DNA from: G963664585 sp963664585
GTDB lineage: Bacteria > Bacillota > Clostridia > Oscillospirales > Ruminococcaceae
DNA: 64,000 nt
Direction: 5' to 3'
Assembly (NCBI GenBank): GCA_963664585.2
Contig: CAXXEO010000002.1
Span: 1-64,000, forward strand
Of this stretch, positions 1 to 8,812 are shown piece by piece (position 1 is the stretch's first letter; every line of letters begins with the position of its first letter). The position numbers were made by a program, and so were the translations under genes. Below the pieces are notes generated by a model. The model was not told where the DNA came from and ran no database searches. It saw only the letters and a list, made by a program, of their open reading frames with translations.

Positions 1-398
1 AACCCGGAGACGTGGGACCCCTGCAGGAGGTTATGACTGCCCGAGCGAAAGAATTCTGACTGAATTTTTTTAAAAACCCTCTCCTTGCAGGAATTACCTT
101 GTCTGGGGGAGAGCCATTTGAACAGGCAGAAGCACTTGTGGAACTGGCCGATGCCGTTGTGACCGCTGGCAAAAATATCGTGTCCTATTCAGGCTATACC
201 TACGAGCAGCTTTTGGAAATCGCAAAAGAGAAGCCCTCGGTAGGCAGGCTTTTATCTCTCAGTTCAATCTTGGTGGATGGTCGGTTTGTACTTGACCAAA
301 GAGATCTCACTCTTCGCTTTGCCGGAAGCCGTAATCAGCGGGTGATTGATCTTGAGGCTACGCGTGGCGGCAACAGCATCGTTTTATATGATCGATAA
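1..398 (+). pseudogene. nrdG: Anaerobic ribonucleotide reductase activase NrdG, 3' part, two frameshifts
   Basis: The C-terminal part of the radical-SAM activase that installs the glycyl radical on class III ribonucleotide reductase; the CxxxCxxC iron-sulfur motif lies before the window. Read through three frames it gives NPETWDP, then AGGYDCPSERILTEFF, then KNPLLAGITLSGGEPFEQAE and a normal C-terminus ending at a stop at 396-398. The typical NrdG SGGEPF and DP-GG-Y motifs are present. The frame changes need removal of one C from the C4 run at 18-21 and one T from the T7 run at 65-71. No other lesion is seen, so this is either a very recent pseudogene or a sequence error. An intrinsic terminator follows at once. 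Family assignment is solid; functional state is not. Confidence 0.8.
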
Positions 399-403
399 AT
401 CTT

Positions 404-437
404 GGCCGTTCCGGCGCTTTGCCGAAACGGCCTTTTT
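404..437 (+). terminator. Intrinsic terminator after nrdG
   Basis: GGCCGTT...AACGGCC stem with an inner CCGGC/GCCG part, followed by TTTTT, six bases after the nrdG stop codon. Confidence 0.8.
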
Positions 438-503
438 GTATGCGGATATATTTATATATGTTTTAAAACAAGGTAAAATATGATAAGATATCGCAATCAC
501 CAG

Positions 504-609
504 TATAGTTGATTAACTTGAAAACAAGCTTGTGATTTCTTCCCCCGCCGAAGGCGGGGGAAGAAAATAATGTTTTATCGACAGCCAGTTTTTAAGTTAA
601 TAGGCTATA
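504..609 (+). repeat. Family 1 106-bp dyad element, copy 1
   Basis: Starts TATAGTTGATTAACTTGAAA and ends with AAGTTAATAGGCTATA. The centre is CTTCCCCCGCC-GAA-GGCGGGGGAAG. Plus orientation (TTGA end first). Confidence 0.9.
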
Positions 610-887
610 AAATCACAGCTATTACTGACTTACTCAGAATAACCATACAATTGCCAAACCAAGTGAGCATTCTGCCTCTGTTTTCACTGCCGATTGTGGT
701 GAAAACAGAGGCGATAATTCAGTACTATTTAAACAGAATTCAGAATCCTAGAGGTTCCACTTGTGAATCAAATCTGCCTATGATAAAATGAAGTATCGTC
801 TGATTTTAAACAAAAAATGTGTTAATTCTATCTTTTCGCCCTCCCCTCTTTCGCAGGGGAAGTAATAGAGAAAATATTGATCAGCCT

Positions 888-993
888 AGTACTTTGTTGC
901 AACTAAATCCTATATGATAATGGGTTAAATGCGCTTGTATATTCCCCCGCCTTCGGCGGGGGAATATACAAGTTTAAGATGAGACAATATACT
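888..993 (+). repeat. Family 2 106-bp dyad element, copy A
   Basis: Starts AGTACTTTGTTGCAAC and ends GAGACAATATACT, with diverged inverted ends (15 of 22 match). The central perfect stem CTTGTATATTCCCCCGCC pairs with its complement around a TTC loop. Nearly identical over its length to the inverted copy at 43718-43823. Confidence 0.85.
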
Positions 994-1014
994 AGATTAT
1001 TGAGGTAATGATCC

Positions 1015-2582
1015 ATGTTCAAAGAATACCGGTTTTTATCTTTTTGTATATGCTTACTGCTGATACTGACAGGTTGCGGGCAAAATTATAGCGCCATCAC
1101 CATCTTTCGGTATGACATTTCTGCTGCCATTAAAAGTCTTGACCCGCAGTTCGCCGTAAACGCCGATGCCCAGATGATCATCAGCAACTGCTTTCAAGGC
1201 CTTTTGAAATATTCTTCAAAGGGTGAAATCATCCCAGCCGCCGCAGAGTCTTATTCTCTTTCCGATGACGGACTGAAGTATGTGTTTAAGCTGAAGAGCG
1301 GTCTTCGCTGGTCGGATGGCAGTCAGCTTACCGCACATGACTTTTTGTGGGCGCTTCGCAGGTTGTTTAGCTCTTCGTCATCCCCCTTTGCGCAGGACTT
1401 CAGTTCAATTAAAGGAGCGAAACAGATCCTTGCCGGAAAGCTTAGCATAGATAGCCTTAGTGTTTCTGCCCCGGATGATCTCACACTTCTGATAGAGCTT
1501 GATGCTCCAAATTCTTTTTTCCTTTCCCAACTGACAACTACAGCCGCTATGCCCTGCCGGGAGAGCTATTTTACTGGACAGAAAGGCCGATACGGATTGG
1601 CTGGCGGCACGCTTCTCTTTAACGGACCCTTTACGGTAAAGAACTGGAGCAGCAGCTCTGTAAGCCTTCGCAAAAATGAGTACTATACCGGACAGGTCGC
1701 GGCCGCCGGCGTTGATCTGCATATCGGCCGGGGGAATGCAGCCGGACTTTTTGCCAAAGGGGACAGCGACTTTTGTCTTCTTCCCTATGAAAATATTGGT
1801 GACAGACAGGTTGACGCCTCCAATCGCTTTTATAATCAGGTGTGGTCTCTTGTCTTCAACCAGCGATTACCTGTTTACGCAAATGAGAGGGTGCGAGCCT
1901 CTCTATCCAGCGTTTTGGAAACTAGTATTCTGAAAGAAAATCTGCCGCCTGCTTTGAAGCCTTATCAAGGTATTGTCCCAGAGACATCCGCCTTGATGGG
2001 CTTCAACTATCGCGAGTTGGCAGGGACACCTTCAGCCCCAACTTCCCCTGCCGACTTACGAGGCGCATTTTACACAGCCCTTTCGAAGCTAGGACAGGAA
2101 AAGCTGCCCAAGTCCACACTTTATGTACCTGATACCGTCATCGGTCGCAAAATCGGCGGGCCTATTTCAACATCTTTGGCAACAGCAGCTTTCCGCTTCT
2201 GTGAATATTGCTCCGCTTCCGATAAGCGAACTGGAAAGCATTGTTGCTTCGGGTCAATATGATATGGCGCTCTACCCGTCCGCTGTCAGTCAAAACCCCG
2301 GTGCACTGCTCTCACTTTACCGCAGTGAAAGGAAAGGTGATATTGGATATCAGAATGTTCGCTTTGATACGCTTCTGGACAATGCTCAACGGGGCAAGCA
2401 GTTCAGAACAAGCCGCACAGCTTTACCGGGAGGCTGAGGAGCTTTTGATCGGTTCTTACTCGGTTTTACCACTTTACACATCACCCCTTTATTTTATCAG
2501 CGGTGATCGTATAAGCGGTGCCTTTTACTCTCCATACACAGGTTTTATCGATTTTTCGGGGGCGGTCCTGTCTGCTAAGTAA
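1015..2582 (+). pseudogene. Peptide ABC transporter substrate-binding lipoprotein (OppA/DppA type), two frameshifts
   Basis: Extracellular solute-binding protein of family 5, expected to deliver oligopeptides to an Opp/Dpp permease. The N-terminus is a lipoprotein signal with lipobox LTGC at about residues 18-21. The family signature region around SLDPQFAVNADAQMI and WSDGSQLTAHDFLWALRR is clear. Frame 1 runs to about 2157, frame 2 carries LFQHLWQQQLSASVNIAPLP to about 2395, and frame 3 finishes at 2582. Removing one G from GGG near 2158-2160 and one G from GGGG near 2391-2395 gives one frame of about 520 codons, the normal family length. No permease or ATPase genes are adjacent. The lesions match those in nrdG in kind. 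Confidence 0.8.
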
Positions 2583-2625
2583 TCCGTCTATGCTGATCTA
2601 TTCTCTTTTTGATTCATTACTCTGT

Positions 2626-2658
2626 ATCTATTCTCCCCCAAAAGGCGGGAAAATAGAT
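2626..2658. repeat. GC-core hairpin
   Basis: ATCTATT arm, CCC core, AAAAG region, GGG core and AATAGAT arm. It lies just after the binding-protein gene and may end its transcript, though no T tract follows. Confidence 0.5.
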
Positions 2659-2762
2659 CAAAATAAAATAATCACTGATTTAAATATGAATACCTTGAAC
2701 TTTTTTTAGAGAAACGTACGACTACTCGTTCCTTCATATTTTAGGCTATATGGGTGGGAATT

Positions 2763-3527
2763 ATGGAATTTAATAAATCTAATATATTAGAAATTGTTAG
2801 AAAACAATTAGCAATAGATATGAATTGCAACACAAATGATTTTGTTAAAGACGGGATAGTATTTTGTGAAGCAAAATTAAATGAAGGAAGAAGAATGTTT
2901 GATAGACAAACTCCTTTTCTCGAAATTGCTACGATGGGTAAAAGTATAGTCGTTTCAGCAGATAGTGATATTTTAACAAAGGTAAAGCCATTATTAGAAA
3001 ATAAAACAAGAGAAGATATATTTGTAGCCCCATTTATATTAGGACACTCTCTTTATTATATTCCTGATTGCAAAAGGATAAAGAAGTTACCTTCGATTGA
3101 TGGTTTTGACATTTACATAAAAGAGGAAGAAGAAATTCACGAATTATATAAGGTTTCAGGTTTTAAAAATGCAATTCAATATGACATAAATCACCCTCGG
3201 CCAGATGTAATTGCAATATATGCAATGTATGGCAATGAAATTGTAGCAATGGCAGGAGCATCAGCCGATAGTAACTTAATGTGGCAAATAGGGATTGATG
3301 TGTTACCTCGGTTCAGAAATAAAGGACTTGCTACAAATTTAGTAAGTAATCTTGCAATGATGATTATGGAACGAGGGATAGTACCTTATTATGGAACTGC
3401 TTCATCAAATATAGCATCACAATCTGTTGCATATAGAAGCGGATTTATTCCAACTTGGATGTGTTCGTACAAAAATACTTTTGACGGAACAACACCATAT
3501 GGGAACAATACACACATTATTTTCTAA
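2763..3527 (+). CDS. GNAT-family N-acetyltransferase
   Basis: A 254-residue protein; the acetyl-CoA-dependent GNAT domain occupies roughly the last 120 residues. Motif A is seen as GIDVLPRFRNKGLATNLVSN (pyrophosphate-binding R-x-x-G-x-A pattern), followed by a typical SNIASQSVAYRSGF strand-turn that places the acceptor site. The first 110 residues are not recognised. The ATG at 2763 is chosen because GGTGGG stands just upstream; a GTG at 2754 is the alternative. Substrate unknown. The gene is much richer in A+T than the flanking chromosomal genes and stands alone between terminators, which suggests transfer. Confidence 0.8.
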   Translation: MEFNKSNILEIVRKQLAIDMNCNTNDFVKDGIVFCEAKLNEGRRMFDRQTPFLEIATMGKSIVVSADSDILTKVKPLLENKTREDIFVAPFILGHSLYYIPDCKRIKKLPSIDGFDIYIKEEEEIHELYKVSGFKNAIQYDINHPRPDVIAIYAMYGNEIVAMAGASADSNLMWQIGIDVLPRFRNKGLATNLVSNLAMMIMERGIVPYYGTASSNIASQSVAYRSGFIPTWMCSYKNTFDGTTPYGNNTHIIF

Positions 3528-3578
3528 TACAATAATGTATATATAAGAATTTATTCGCTTTATATAAAAACAGCCAAG

Positions 3579-3609
3579 AAAGGGAAGCCATCATTTGTGG
3601 CTCCCCTTT
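3579..3609 (+). terminator. Terminator-like hairpin after the GNAT gene
   Basis: AAAGGGAAGCCA pairs with TGGCTCCCCTTT around a 7-base loop, about 50 bases after the stop. The T tract is poor, so efficiency is uncertain. Confidence 0.55.
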
Positions 3610-3673
3610 AAAAATTGATATGTTCTAGCATTGTTCTGAAGCATATCAATATTTTAGTGAGCCGGAGGACACC

Positions 3674-4174
3674 ATGAAAAAGCTGATCATAGTCAATGGA
3701 ACCATGGGCGTTGGAAAAACCACTACATGCCGGGAGCTTATGAAGCTTTTGACCCCCAGCGTTTTTCTCGACGGAGATTGGTGCTGGTATATGAACCCCT
3801 TTGTGGTCAATGAGGAGAATAAGCATATGGTGATGGACAATATCGTTCATCTGCTGCGTGCTTTTCTTTCCAACTCAAGCTATGAATATGTCATATTCTG
3901 TTGGGTGCTGCATCAGGAGAATATCACTGACGAAATTTTACACAGTCTGGCTGACTGTAGTTTCACTTCTCACAAGATTACACTCGTTTGCTCACCGAAA
4001 GCTTTAAAAGAACGTCTGATGGGTGACGTAGCTGCGGGTGTAAGAGAAGAAGAAGTAATCGACAGAAGTCTTGCGCGGATTAAGCTTTATCAAGAGATGG
4101 ATACCCATAGGGTAGACGTCAGCTGCATCTCTCCCTCAGAGGCCGCAAAAGTTATCAGCACAATCGTGCATTAG
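3674..4174 (+). CDS. P-loop nucleotide kinase-like protein
   Basis: A 166-residue AAA/kinase-type P-loop NTPase. Walker A is GTMGVGKTT at residues 9-17 and a DGDW motif at about 33-36 resembles the acid of small nucleotide and sugar kinases. CSPKALKERL and a basic ARIKLY segment near the end fit a LID/arginine region. It probably phosphorylates a small molecule; the substrate cannot be read from sequence. The start is set by GGAGG 6 bases upstream of the ATG. It is monocistronic, with its own terminator. Confidence 0.7.
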   Translation: MKKLIIVNGTMGVGKTTTCRELMKLLTPSVFLDGDWCWYMNPFVVNEENKHMVMDNIVHLLRAFLSNSSYEYVIFCWVLHQENITDEILHSLADCSFTSHKITLVCSPKALKERLMGDVAAGVREEEVIDRSLARIKLYQEMDTHRVDVSCISPSEAAKVISTIVH

Positions 4175-4192
4175 CGCCTGTATGGAAATAGT

Positions 4193-4230
4193 TATGTGGG
4201 GGAATATACTAGCCTAAGATATATAAACAA
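4193..4230 (+). repeat. Half copy of the family 2 repeat
   Basis: The string GTGGGGGAATATACTAGCC and the AAGATATATAA following it match the right half of the family 2 element; the left half is absent. Confidence 0.5.
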
Positions 4231-4260
4231 AAGATGGCAGCTTTTTGGCTGCCATCTTTT
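4229..4260 (+). terminator. Intrinsic terminator after the kinase gene
   Basis: AAAAGATGGCAGC pairs with GCTGCCATCTTTT around a short T-rich loop, about 55 bases after the stop. The stem itself ends in TTTT. Confidence 0.75.
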
Positions 4261-4368
4261 ATAAACGATTCAAGTTATGTTGTGATTCTTAAGTATCATC
4301 GAAGAATCTTTTATGTAGTTTTCTGCTGTGTTTTTATTGTGCGCCAGTCCTTCGGGTAAAGCAGTCTT

Positions 4369-5067
4369 TCAGCGGGCACAAAGATCGACAAAATACCGAA
4401 ATACGATATTGGTATCAACCCCATCGGGAGGATTTGTTTTCCCGCCTGTCATGCGCTCGGGGTGGCACTGCAAAGCGAAAATCGGAAGGGTTTCATGCTC
4501 GTACGCCTCTGGAATTTCACCGCTCATAGCGGTGATCACAAGCCCATCGCCGACCTTTTTTACTGCCTGATGGTGATAGCTGTTGACGATCATTTCATTG
4601 CCGAACCAGCGTTCCATCTGCGAACCTTTCGAAATAGCAATGCTGTGACATACTCCATCGGCATGATTGACCCCCTTTTGCGAAGGCAGATCCTGCCATA
4701 AGGAACCACCCAGGGCAACATTAATGACTTGAAACCCCCTGCAGATCCCCATAATAGGTTTTTTTGCCGCCTTAAAAGAATCGAATATTGGAAATTCAAG
4801 GTGATCTCGGTCAACATCAAGAAAAACAGTATTATCTAAAATGTTTTCACCATAATACTCTGGTGCAATATCGGGCCCACCTGTTAAAAGAAGTCCATCG
4901 GCGAACTGGCTGTAAGCCAATGCCTCATTTGGGTCTATTGCCAAAACAGGCAGTCCGCCCGCCGCTGATATGGCTTTAGCATAGGTTTTGTTGACTGCAT
5001 ATTGGGCCATACCCATTTTGGAAATCGCATGTCCTGTGGTTAGAAGTATCACTGGCTTCTTTTTCAT
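4369..5067 (-). CDS. Gamma-glutamyl-gamma-aminobutyrate hydrolase-family protein (peptidase C26)
   Basis: A class I glutamine amidotransferase-like hydrolase of 232 residues, the usual size for the PuuD/peptidase C26 family that removes a gamma-glutamyl group from small amines. The nucleophile elbow GICRGFQ (Cys at about residue 113), the oxyanion strand LLTGGPDI near residue 60 and the catalytic QCHPER histidine near 205 are all intact. The ATG at 5067 has GGAGG five bases upstream, whereas the upstream in-frame ATG at 5079 has none. No polyamine genes are adjacent, so the physiological substrate is open. Confidence 0.85.
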   Translation of the reverse strand: MKKKPVILLTTGHAISKMGMAQYAVNKTYAKAISAAGGLPVLAIDPNEALAYSQFADGLLLTGGPDIAPEYYGENILDNTVFLDVDRDHLEFPIFDSFKAAKKPIMGICRGFQVINVALGGSLWQDLPSQKGVNHADGVCHSIAISKGSQMERWFGNEMIVNSYHHQAVKKVGDGLVITAMSGEIPEAYEHETLPIFALQCHPERMTGGKTNPPDGVDTNIVFRYFVDLCAR

Positions 5068-5160
5068 GAAATCCTCCATATAAATCTGTTAAATTATTTT
5101 TACAAACACGCTTATAGCATAGAGAAATCATACGTCATAACAATTGGGCGAAATTTGAAC

Positions 5161-5193
5161 TCTGTCTGCCTCGCCATAGGCAGGTCAGACAGA
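5161..5193. repeat. TCTGTCTG-armed GC-core hairpin
   Basis: TCTGTCTGCC...CAGACAGA arms around GCC-ATA-GGC. Similar arms occur at 27251-27285 and, more weakly, near 46455. Confidence 0.55.
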
Positions 5194-5229
5194 AGGATAA
5201 TAATGGCGTTTTATTAAAAAATGCAATCA

Positions 5230-5335
5230 TATAGTTGATTAACTTGAAAACAAGCTTGTGATTTCTTCCCCCGCCTTCGGCGGGGGAAGAAAATGACGTT
5301 TTATATATAGCCAGTTTTTAAGTTAATTGGCTATA
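5230..5335 (+). repeat. Family 1 106-bp dyad element, copy 2
   Basis: Full length with consensus TATAG/CTATA ends. The central loop is TTC rather than GAA. Confidence 0.9.
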
Positions 5336-5503
5336 TAAGCCTGGTGTGAACTTAAAGGATTAAAATTCAAGCTTTTTCATGCAGTATTCGAGTTGGTTTG
5401 CCCTTGCTCATTTATACGTATTCGTATTTATCATAAGTACCTCTGATGTCAATGTCAAGGATGGCGGCTATGATTTTTTTGCATATGTGTATTGTTTGCC
5501 TGA

Positions 5504-5609
5504 TATAGTTGATTCATTTGAAAACAAGCTTGTGATTTCTTCCCCCGCCGAAGGCGGGGGAAGTAAATAACGTTTTATATATAGCCAGTTTTTAAGTTAA
5601 TTGGCTATA
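5504..5609 (+). repeat. Family 1 106-bp dyad element, copy 3
   Basis: Full length, GAA loop. The left end reads GATTCATTTG, differing from consensus at two positions. Confidence 0.9.
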
Positions 5610-5648
5610 GCACAAACGCCCCGGACGGCTGTCCGGGGCGTTTGTGCT
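5609..5648 (-). terminator. Strong hairpin downstream of the ribosomal cluster
   Basis: An 18-bp perfect stem (AGCACAAACGCCCCGGAC and its complement) with a 4-base loop. It is the most stable structure after rplQ and probably marks the transcript end, although no clear U tract follows on the minus strand. Confidence 0.6.
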
Positions 5649-5666
5649 AAAATGGTGTAAAATGAG

Positions 5667-5703
5667 TATCTCTTTTCCCCGCCTCCGGCGGGAAAAAGAG
5701 ATA
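5667..5703. repeat. GC-core hairpin after rplQ
   Basis: TATCTCTTTT arm and CCCGCC-TCC-GGCGGG core with a near-perfect complement, 14 bases after the rplQ stop. Confidence 0.6.
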
Positions 5704-5716
5704 GAATCATAAAAGA

Positions 5717-6058
5717 CTAGACGAGTTCAATGATGGCCATCTCTGCTGCGTCTCCACGGCGGGGACCGGTTTTAATGATGCGGGTGTAGCCACCCTTTCT
5801 CTCCATATACTTGGGAGCAATATCATCCATTACCTTCTTAGCCACGGTCTCCTTTGTGATAAAGGAGAATACTTGACGCTTGGAGTGGAGATCATTTTTC
5901 TTTGCCGTGGTTATAATACTCTCGGCGACCGATCTCACCTCTTTTGCTCTAGTGACTGTGGTCTCTATCTTACCGTTTTCCATCAGATAGGTCACCATAG
6001 CTCTAAGCATTGCCATTCTATGAGCGGTAGACCGACCGAGCTTTCTGCTACCTGGCAT
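5717..6058 (-). CDS. rplQ: 50S ribosomal protein L17
   Basis: Large-subunit protein near the exit tunnel, 113 residues, normal for the compact Firmicutes form. It begins MPGSRKLGR with the conserved HR..ML..M..L segment, and ends with the RRGDAAEMAIIELV tail. AAGGAGTG stands 7 bases before the ATG. It is the last gene of the S10-spc-alpha cluster, 126 bases after rpoA. Confidence 0.98.
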   Translation of the reverse strand: MPGSRKLGRSTAHRMAMLRAMVTYLMENGKIETTVTRAKEVRSVAESIITTAKKNDLHSKRQVFSFITKETVAKKVMDDIAPKYMERKGGYTRIIKTGPRRGDAAEMAIIELV

Positions 6059-6184
6059 TCTATTTCACTCCTTACCTGTGTACTTTAGAGTTTCAGTGCG
6101 CCCAAAATGATCCTTATCCGCTTCCCCACTGGTGCGGAAAATCGTTGAATCCACATCATCTCGGCGGCGCACACTTGTTTTAGC

Positions 6185-7144
6185 TTATTCCTCTTCCTTA
6201 TTGAGGTCGAATCCCAAAGACTGAATCTTCGCGATAACCTCTTCGAGGGATTTTTTGCCCAGGTTTCTGATCTTCATCATCTCTTCAGGAGACTTTGATG
6301 CGAGATCACCAACCGTATTGACACCCGCGCGCTTCAGGCAATTGAACGCCCTTACGGACAGGTCAAGCTCTTCAATCGTCATCTCAAGGGCCTTTTCCTT
6401 GCCGGTATCCTCGACCTTTTCGAGTATCTCGGTGGAAGAGGTGTCGTCGGATAGGTCGACGAAGTGGTTGAGTTGCCTATTGAGGATCTTGGCTGCGAGA
6501 CTGACCGCCTCTTTGGCAGAGATGGTCGCGTCTGTCCACACCTCCAGGGTGAGCTTGTCATAATCGGTGATCTGCTCGACTCTGGTATTCTCAACAATAT
6601 AGTTGACCTTGAGAACAGGTGTGTAAATACTGTCCACCGGTATAGTGCCGATGGGAGCACGCTCAAGTTCTGTTGTATGCTTGTTGCGCTCGGCAGAGAC
6701 ATAGCCCTGACCCTTTTTTAGGGTAATATCCATGGAAAGCCGCGCACCCTCGCTCAGCGAGGCAATATGCATATCTGGGCTGAGTATCTCCGCATCAGTG
6801 TCGCAGATGATCATACCGGCCGTAACCTCACACTCGCCCGCGGCTTCTATGCGAACCGTCTTGACATTGTCAGTGTAGAGCTTGGCTGTTAGTCCCTTTA
6901 TGTTGAGAATAATCTCGGTGACGTCCTCTTTAACCCCTTCGATTGTGGAAAACTCATGCTGTATGCCATCGATCTTTACCGATATAACCGCCACACCAGG
7001 AAGCGAGGAGAGCAGTACACGACGCAGGCTATTACCTAGAGTAGTTCCAAAACCACGGTCAAGTGGTTCGATTACAAAACGTCCATAACTTCCGTCAGGC
7101 GCAAGCTCTGCTATATCGATTTTGGATTCGATTATCTTTACCAT
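6185..7144 (-). CDS. rpoA: RNA polymerase alpha subunit
   Basis: Alpha subunit, 319 residues. The N-terminal assembly domain carries GFGTTLGNSLRRVLLSSLPG near residues 31-50. After an acidic linker near residue 240, the C-terminal domain carries LDLSVRAFNCLKRAGV, then a typical RNLGKKSLEEV helix that contacts UP elements and activators. AAGGAGGG precedes the ATG. It lies between rpsD and rplQ, the standard alpha-operon position. Confidence 0.98.
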   Translation of the reverse strand: MVKIIESKIDIAELAPDGSYGRFVIEPLDRGFGTTLGNSLRRVLLSSLPGVAVISVKIDGIQHEFSTIEGVKEDVTEIILNIKGLTAKLYTDNVKTVRIEAAGECEVTAGMIICDTDAEILSPDMHIASLSEGARLSMDITLKKGQGYVSAERNKHTTELERAPIGTIPVDSIYTPVLKVNYIVENTRVEQITDYDKLTLEVWTDATISAKEAVSLAAKILNRQLNHFVDLSDDTSSTEILEKVEDTGKEKALEMTIEELDLSVRAFNCLKRAGVNTVGDLASKSPEEMMKIRNLGKKSLEEVIAKIQSLGFDLNKEEE

Positions 7145-7215
7145 AAAAACCCTCCTTGTTCGGCGGCTTTAGACCGCCTTGTCGTTCGCATTCCCTTGCT
7201 GATTTGTTGGCGTCA

Positions 7216-7842
7216 TTATTTCGAGTAAAGCTCGACGATAAGATGCTCTTCAACATCCAGATCGATCTCATCACGGTTAGGCAGGTTGACAACGCGGCCG
7301 GTAAGAGCAGTTTTGTCGATATCCAGCCATGCGGGAACGGGACGGGAACCGAATGCTTCGACAATTGCTTTGATCTTGTCTGAATTACGGCTCTTTTCGC
7401 AAACGGCAATCACCTCGCCGGGCTTGGTCAGATACGAAGGAATGTTTACGCGCTTGCCGTTCACAGTGTAATGACCATGCACAACCAGCTGGCGGGCTTC
7501 CTTGCGGGAGCTTGCGAAGCCAAGACGATAAACGACATTATCCAGTCTCGACTCAAGGATTCTTAATAGGTTTTCACCTGTCATGCCCTTGGCACTTGCG
7601 GCGTGTTCGAAATAAGTCTCGAACTGGCTTTCCAAAACGCCATAGTAACGCCTGGCCGACTGCTTCGCACGAAGCTGTAAACCATACTCTGAAACTTTTT
7701 TCCTGGCCTTGCCATGCTGGCCGGGAACAGTTGCTCTTCTGACAACTGCGCACTTATCTGTATAGCATCTTTCGCCCTTAAGGAAAAGCTTTTTCCCCTC
7801 GCGGCGGCAGAGCTTACAAGAAGAATCTGTATATCTTGCCAT
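7216..7842 (-). CDS. rpsD: 30S ribosomal protein S4
   Basis: Primary 16S-binding protein and, in many bacteria, the translational regulator of the alpha operon. It has 208 residues from the ATG at 7842, which has AGGAGGTG upstream. The N-terminus has CKLCRREG and a further Cys pair region (C..C..KC), the zinc-knuckle version of S4. The S4 RNA-binding domain with RLDNVVYRLGF and the KSRNSDKI segment is intact. Confidence 0.97.
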   Translation of the reverse strand: MARYTDSSCKLCRREGKKLFLKGERCYTDKCAVVRRATVPGQHGKARKKVSEYGLQLRAKQSARRYYGVLESQFETYFEHAASAKGMTGENLLRILESRLDNVVYRLGFASSRKEARQLVVHGHYTVNGKRVNIPSYLTKPGEVIAVCEKSRNSDKIKAIVEAFGSRPVPAWLDIDKTALTGRVVNLPNRDEIDLDVEEHLIVELYSK

Positions 7843-7867
7843 GATTACACCTCCTATGTTTAAACGA

Positions 7868-8278
7868 TTAGACGCGCCTTCTCTTGGGAGGACGGCATCC
7901 ATTGTGTGGGACCGGGGTTACATCCTTAATCAGGTTGACCTCGAGTCCGGCGGCCTGAAGAGCTCTTATTGCCGCTTCACGACCAGATCCGGGGCCCTTT
8001 ACATACACCTCAACAGACTTAAGACCATGCTCCATAGCTGCCTTAGCTGCGGTTTCAGCAGCTGTCTGCGCCGCATAAGGAGTGGACTTTCTGGAACCAC
8101 GGAAGCCTAAACCACCCGAGGATGCCCAGGACAAAGCATTGCCTTGTGTATCTGTAATTGTGACAATGGTGTTGTTAAAGGTGGACTGGATATGCACCGC
8201 GCCACGCTCGATATTTTTGCGCTCACGACGGCGTGTGCGAACGGCGGCCCCGCCTTTTTTTGCCTGCTGTTTTGCCAT
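7868..8278 (-). CDS. rpsK: 30S ribosomal protein S11
   Basis: Platform protein of the small subunit, 136 residues. Family landmarks are HIQSTFNNTIVTITD near residue 28, the VKGPGSGREAAIRAL loop near 92-106 and the C-terminal HNGCRPPKRRRV. A GGGAGG site precedes the ATG. It sits between rpsM and rpsD. Confidence 0.98.
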   Translation of the reverse strand: MAKQQAKKGGAAVRTRRRERKNIERGAVHIQSTFNNTIVTITDTQGNALSWASSGGLGFRGSRKSTPYAAQTAAETAAKAAMEHGLKSVEVYVKGPGSGREAAIRALQAAGLEVNLIKDVTPVPHNGCRPPKRRRV

Positions 8279-8296
8279 TAGCTATATCCCTCCCTC

Positions 8297-8665
8297 TTAC
8301 TTCTTCTTGTTGGCGATGGTCTTTTTCGGTCCCTTGCGGGTTCTGGCATTCGTTTTTGTGCGCTGTCCTCTTACAGGCAGCCCTTTTCTGTGACGGACAC
8401 CACGATAACAACCAATTTCAACCAGACGCTTGATGTCATAAGCAACCGTTCTTCGAAGGTCGCCTTCCACTTGAACATTTTTATCGATATATTCACGCAG
8501 CAGGGAAACCTCGTCCTCGGTCAGGTTCTTGATACGTGTGTCAGGACTGATTCCGGTGGCTTTGAGTATTTTACTTGCCGTCGTGCGTCCTATACCGAAG
8601 ATATAAGTGATTCCTATTTCCACCCGCTTCTCGCGGGGAAGGTCTACACCAGCTATACGAGCCAT
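8297..8665 (-). CDS. rpsM: 30S ribosomal protein S13
   Basis: Head protein of the 30S subunit that contacts the 50S through bridge B1, 122 residues. It has MARIAGVDLPREKRVEIGLT-like opening, the helix-two-turn-helix IGRTTASKIL, and the conserved RGVRHRKGLPVRGQRTKTNA near the C-terminus. GGAGGTG lies upstream of the ATG. Confidence 0.98.
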   Translation of the reverse strand: MARIAGVDLPREKRVEIGITYIFGIGRTTASKILKATGISPDTRIKNLTEDEVSLLREYIDKNVQVEGDLRRTVAYDIKRLVEIGCYRGVRHRKGLPVRGQRTKTNARTRKGPKKTIANKKK

Positions 8666-8698
8666 ATTAAGTTACACCTCCATCTCATCTGTTTTCTC

Positions 8699-8812
8699 TT
8701 AGCCCTGGCGCTGCTTATGCTTGGGGTTCTCGCAAATCACCATGACCCGGCCCTTGCGCTTGATAATCTTGCATTTTTCGCAGATGGGCTTAACAGAAGG
8801 TCTTACTTTCAT
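8699..8812 (-). CDS. rpmJ: 50S ribosomal protein L36
   Basis: A 37-residue zinc-binding protein beginning MKVRPSVKPICEKCK and ending VICENPKHKQRQG. The four zinc ligands (CxxC, C, H) are present. GGAGG stands 6 bases before this ATG, which rules out the long upstream extension of the frame. Confidence 0.97.
   Translation of the reverse strand: MKVRPSVKPICEKCKIIKRKGRVMVICENPKHKQRQG

Larger units (their letters stand above)
399..1014. other. Gene-free interval holding two 106-bp repeat elements
   Basis: Between nrdG and the binding-protein gene. It holds the nrdG terminator, a family 1 repeat (504-609), a weak GC hairpin around 828-870 and a family 2 repeat (888-993). A 73-codon open frame at 570-791 lacks a ribosome site, overlaps the repeat and has no recognisable features; it is not called. 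Confidence 0.7.
5068..5716. other. Gene-free interval rich in repeats
   Basis: Between the amidotransferase gene and the end of the ribosomal cluster. It holds a short hairpin (5161-5193), two family 1 repeats (5230-5335, 5504-5609), a very stable hairpin (5609-5648) and another GC-core hairpin (5667-5703). No convincing coding frame is seen. Confidence 0.7.

Noticed and set aside
570..791. 73-codon plus-strand frame between nrdG and the lipoprotein gene
   Set aside because: Overlaps a family 1 repeat, has no ribosome site and no recognisable motif.
1..2582. Programmed frameshifting in nrdG and the lipoprotein gene
   Set aside because: The runs (C4, T7, G3, G4) lack slippery-heptamer context or stimulators, and these families are not known to use it.
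4369..5079. Start of the amidotransferase at ATG 5079
   Set aside because: The GGAGG site lies between this ATG and the ATG at 5067, so the latter is the start.
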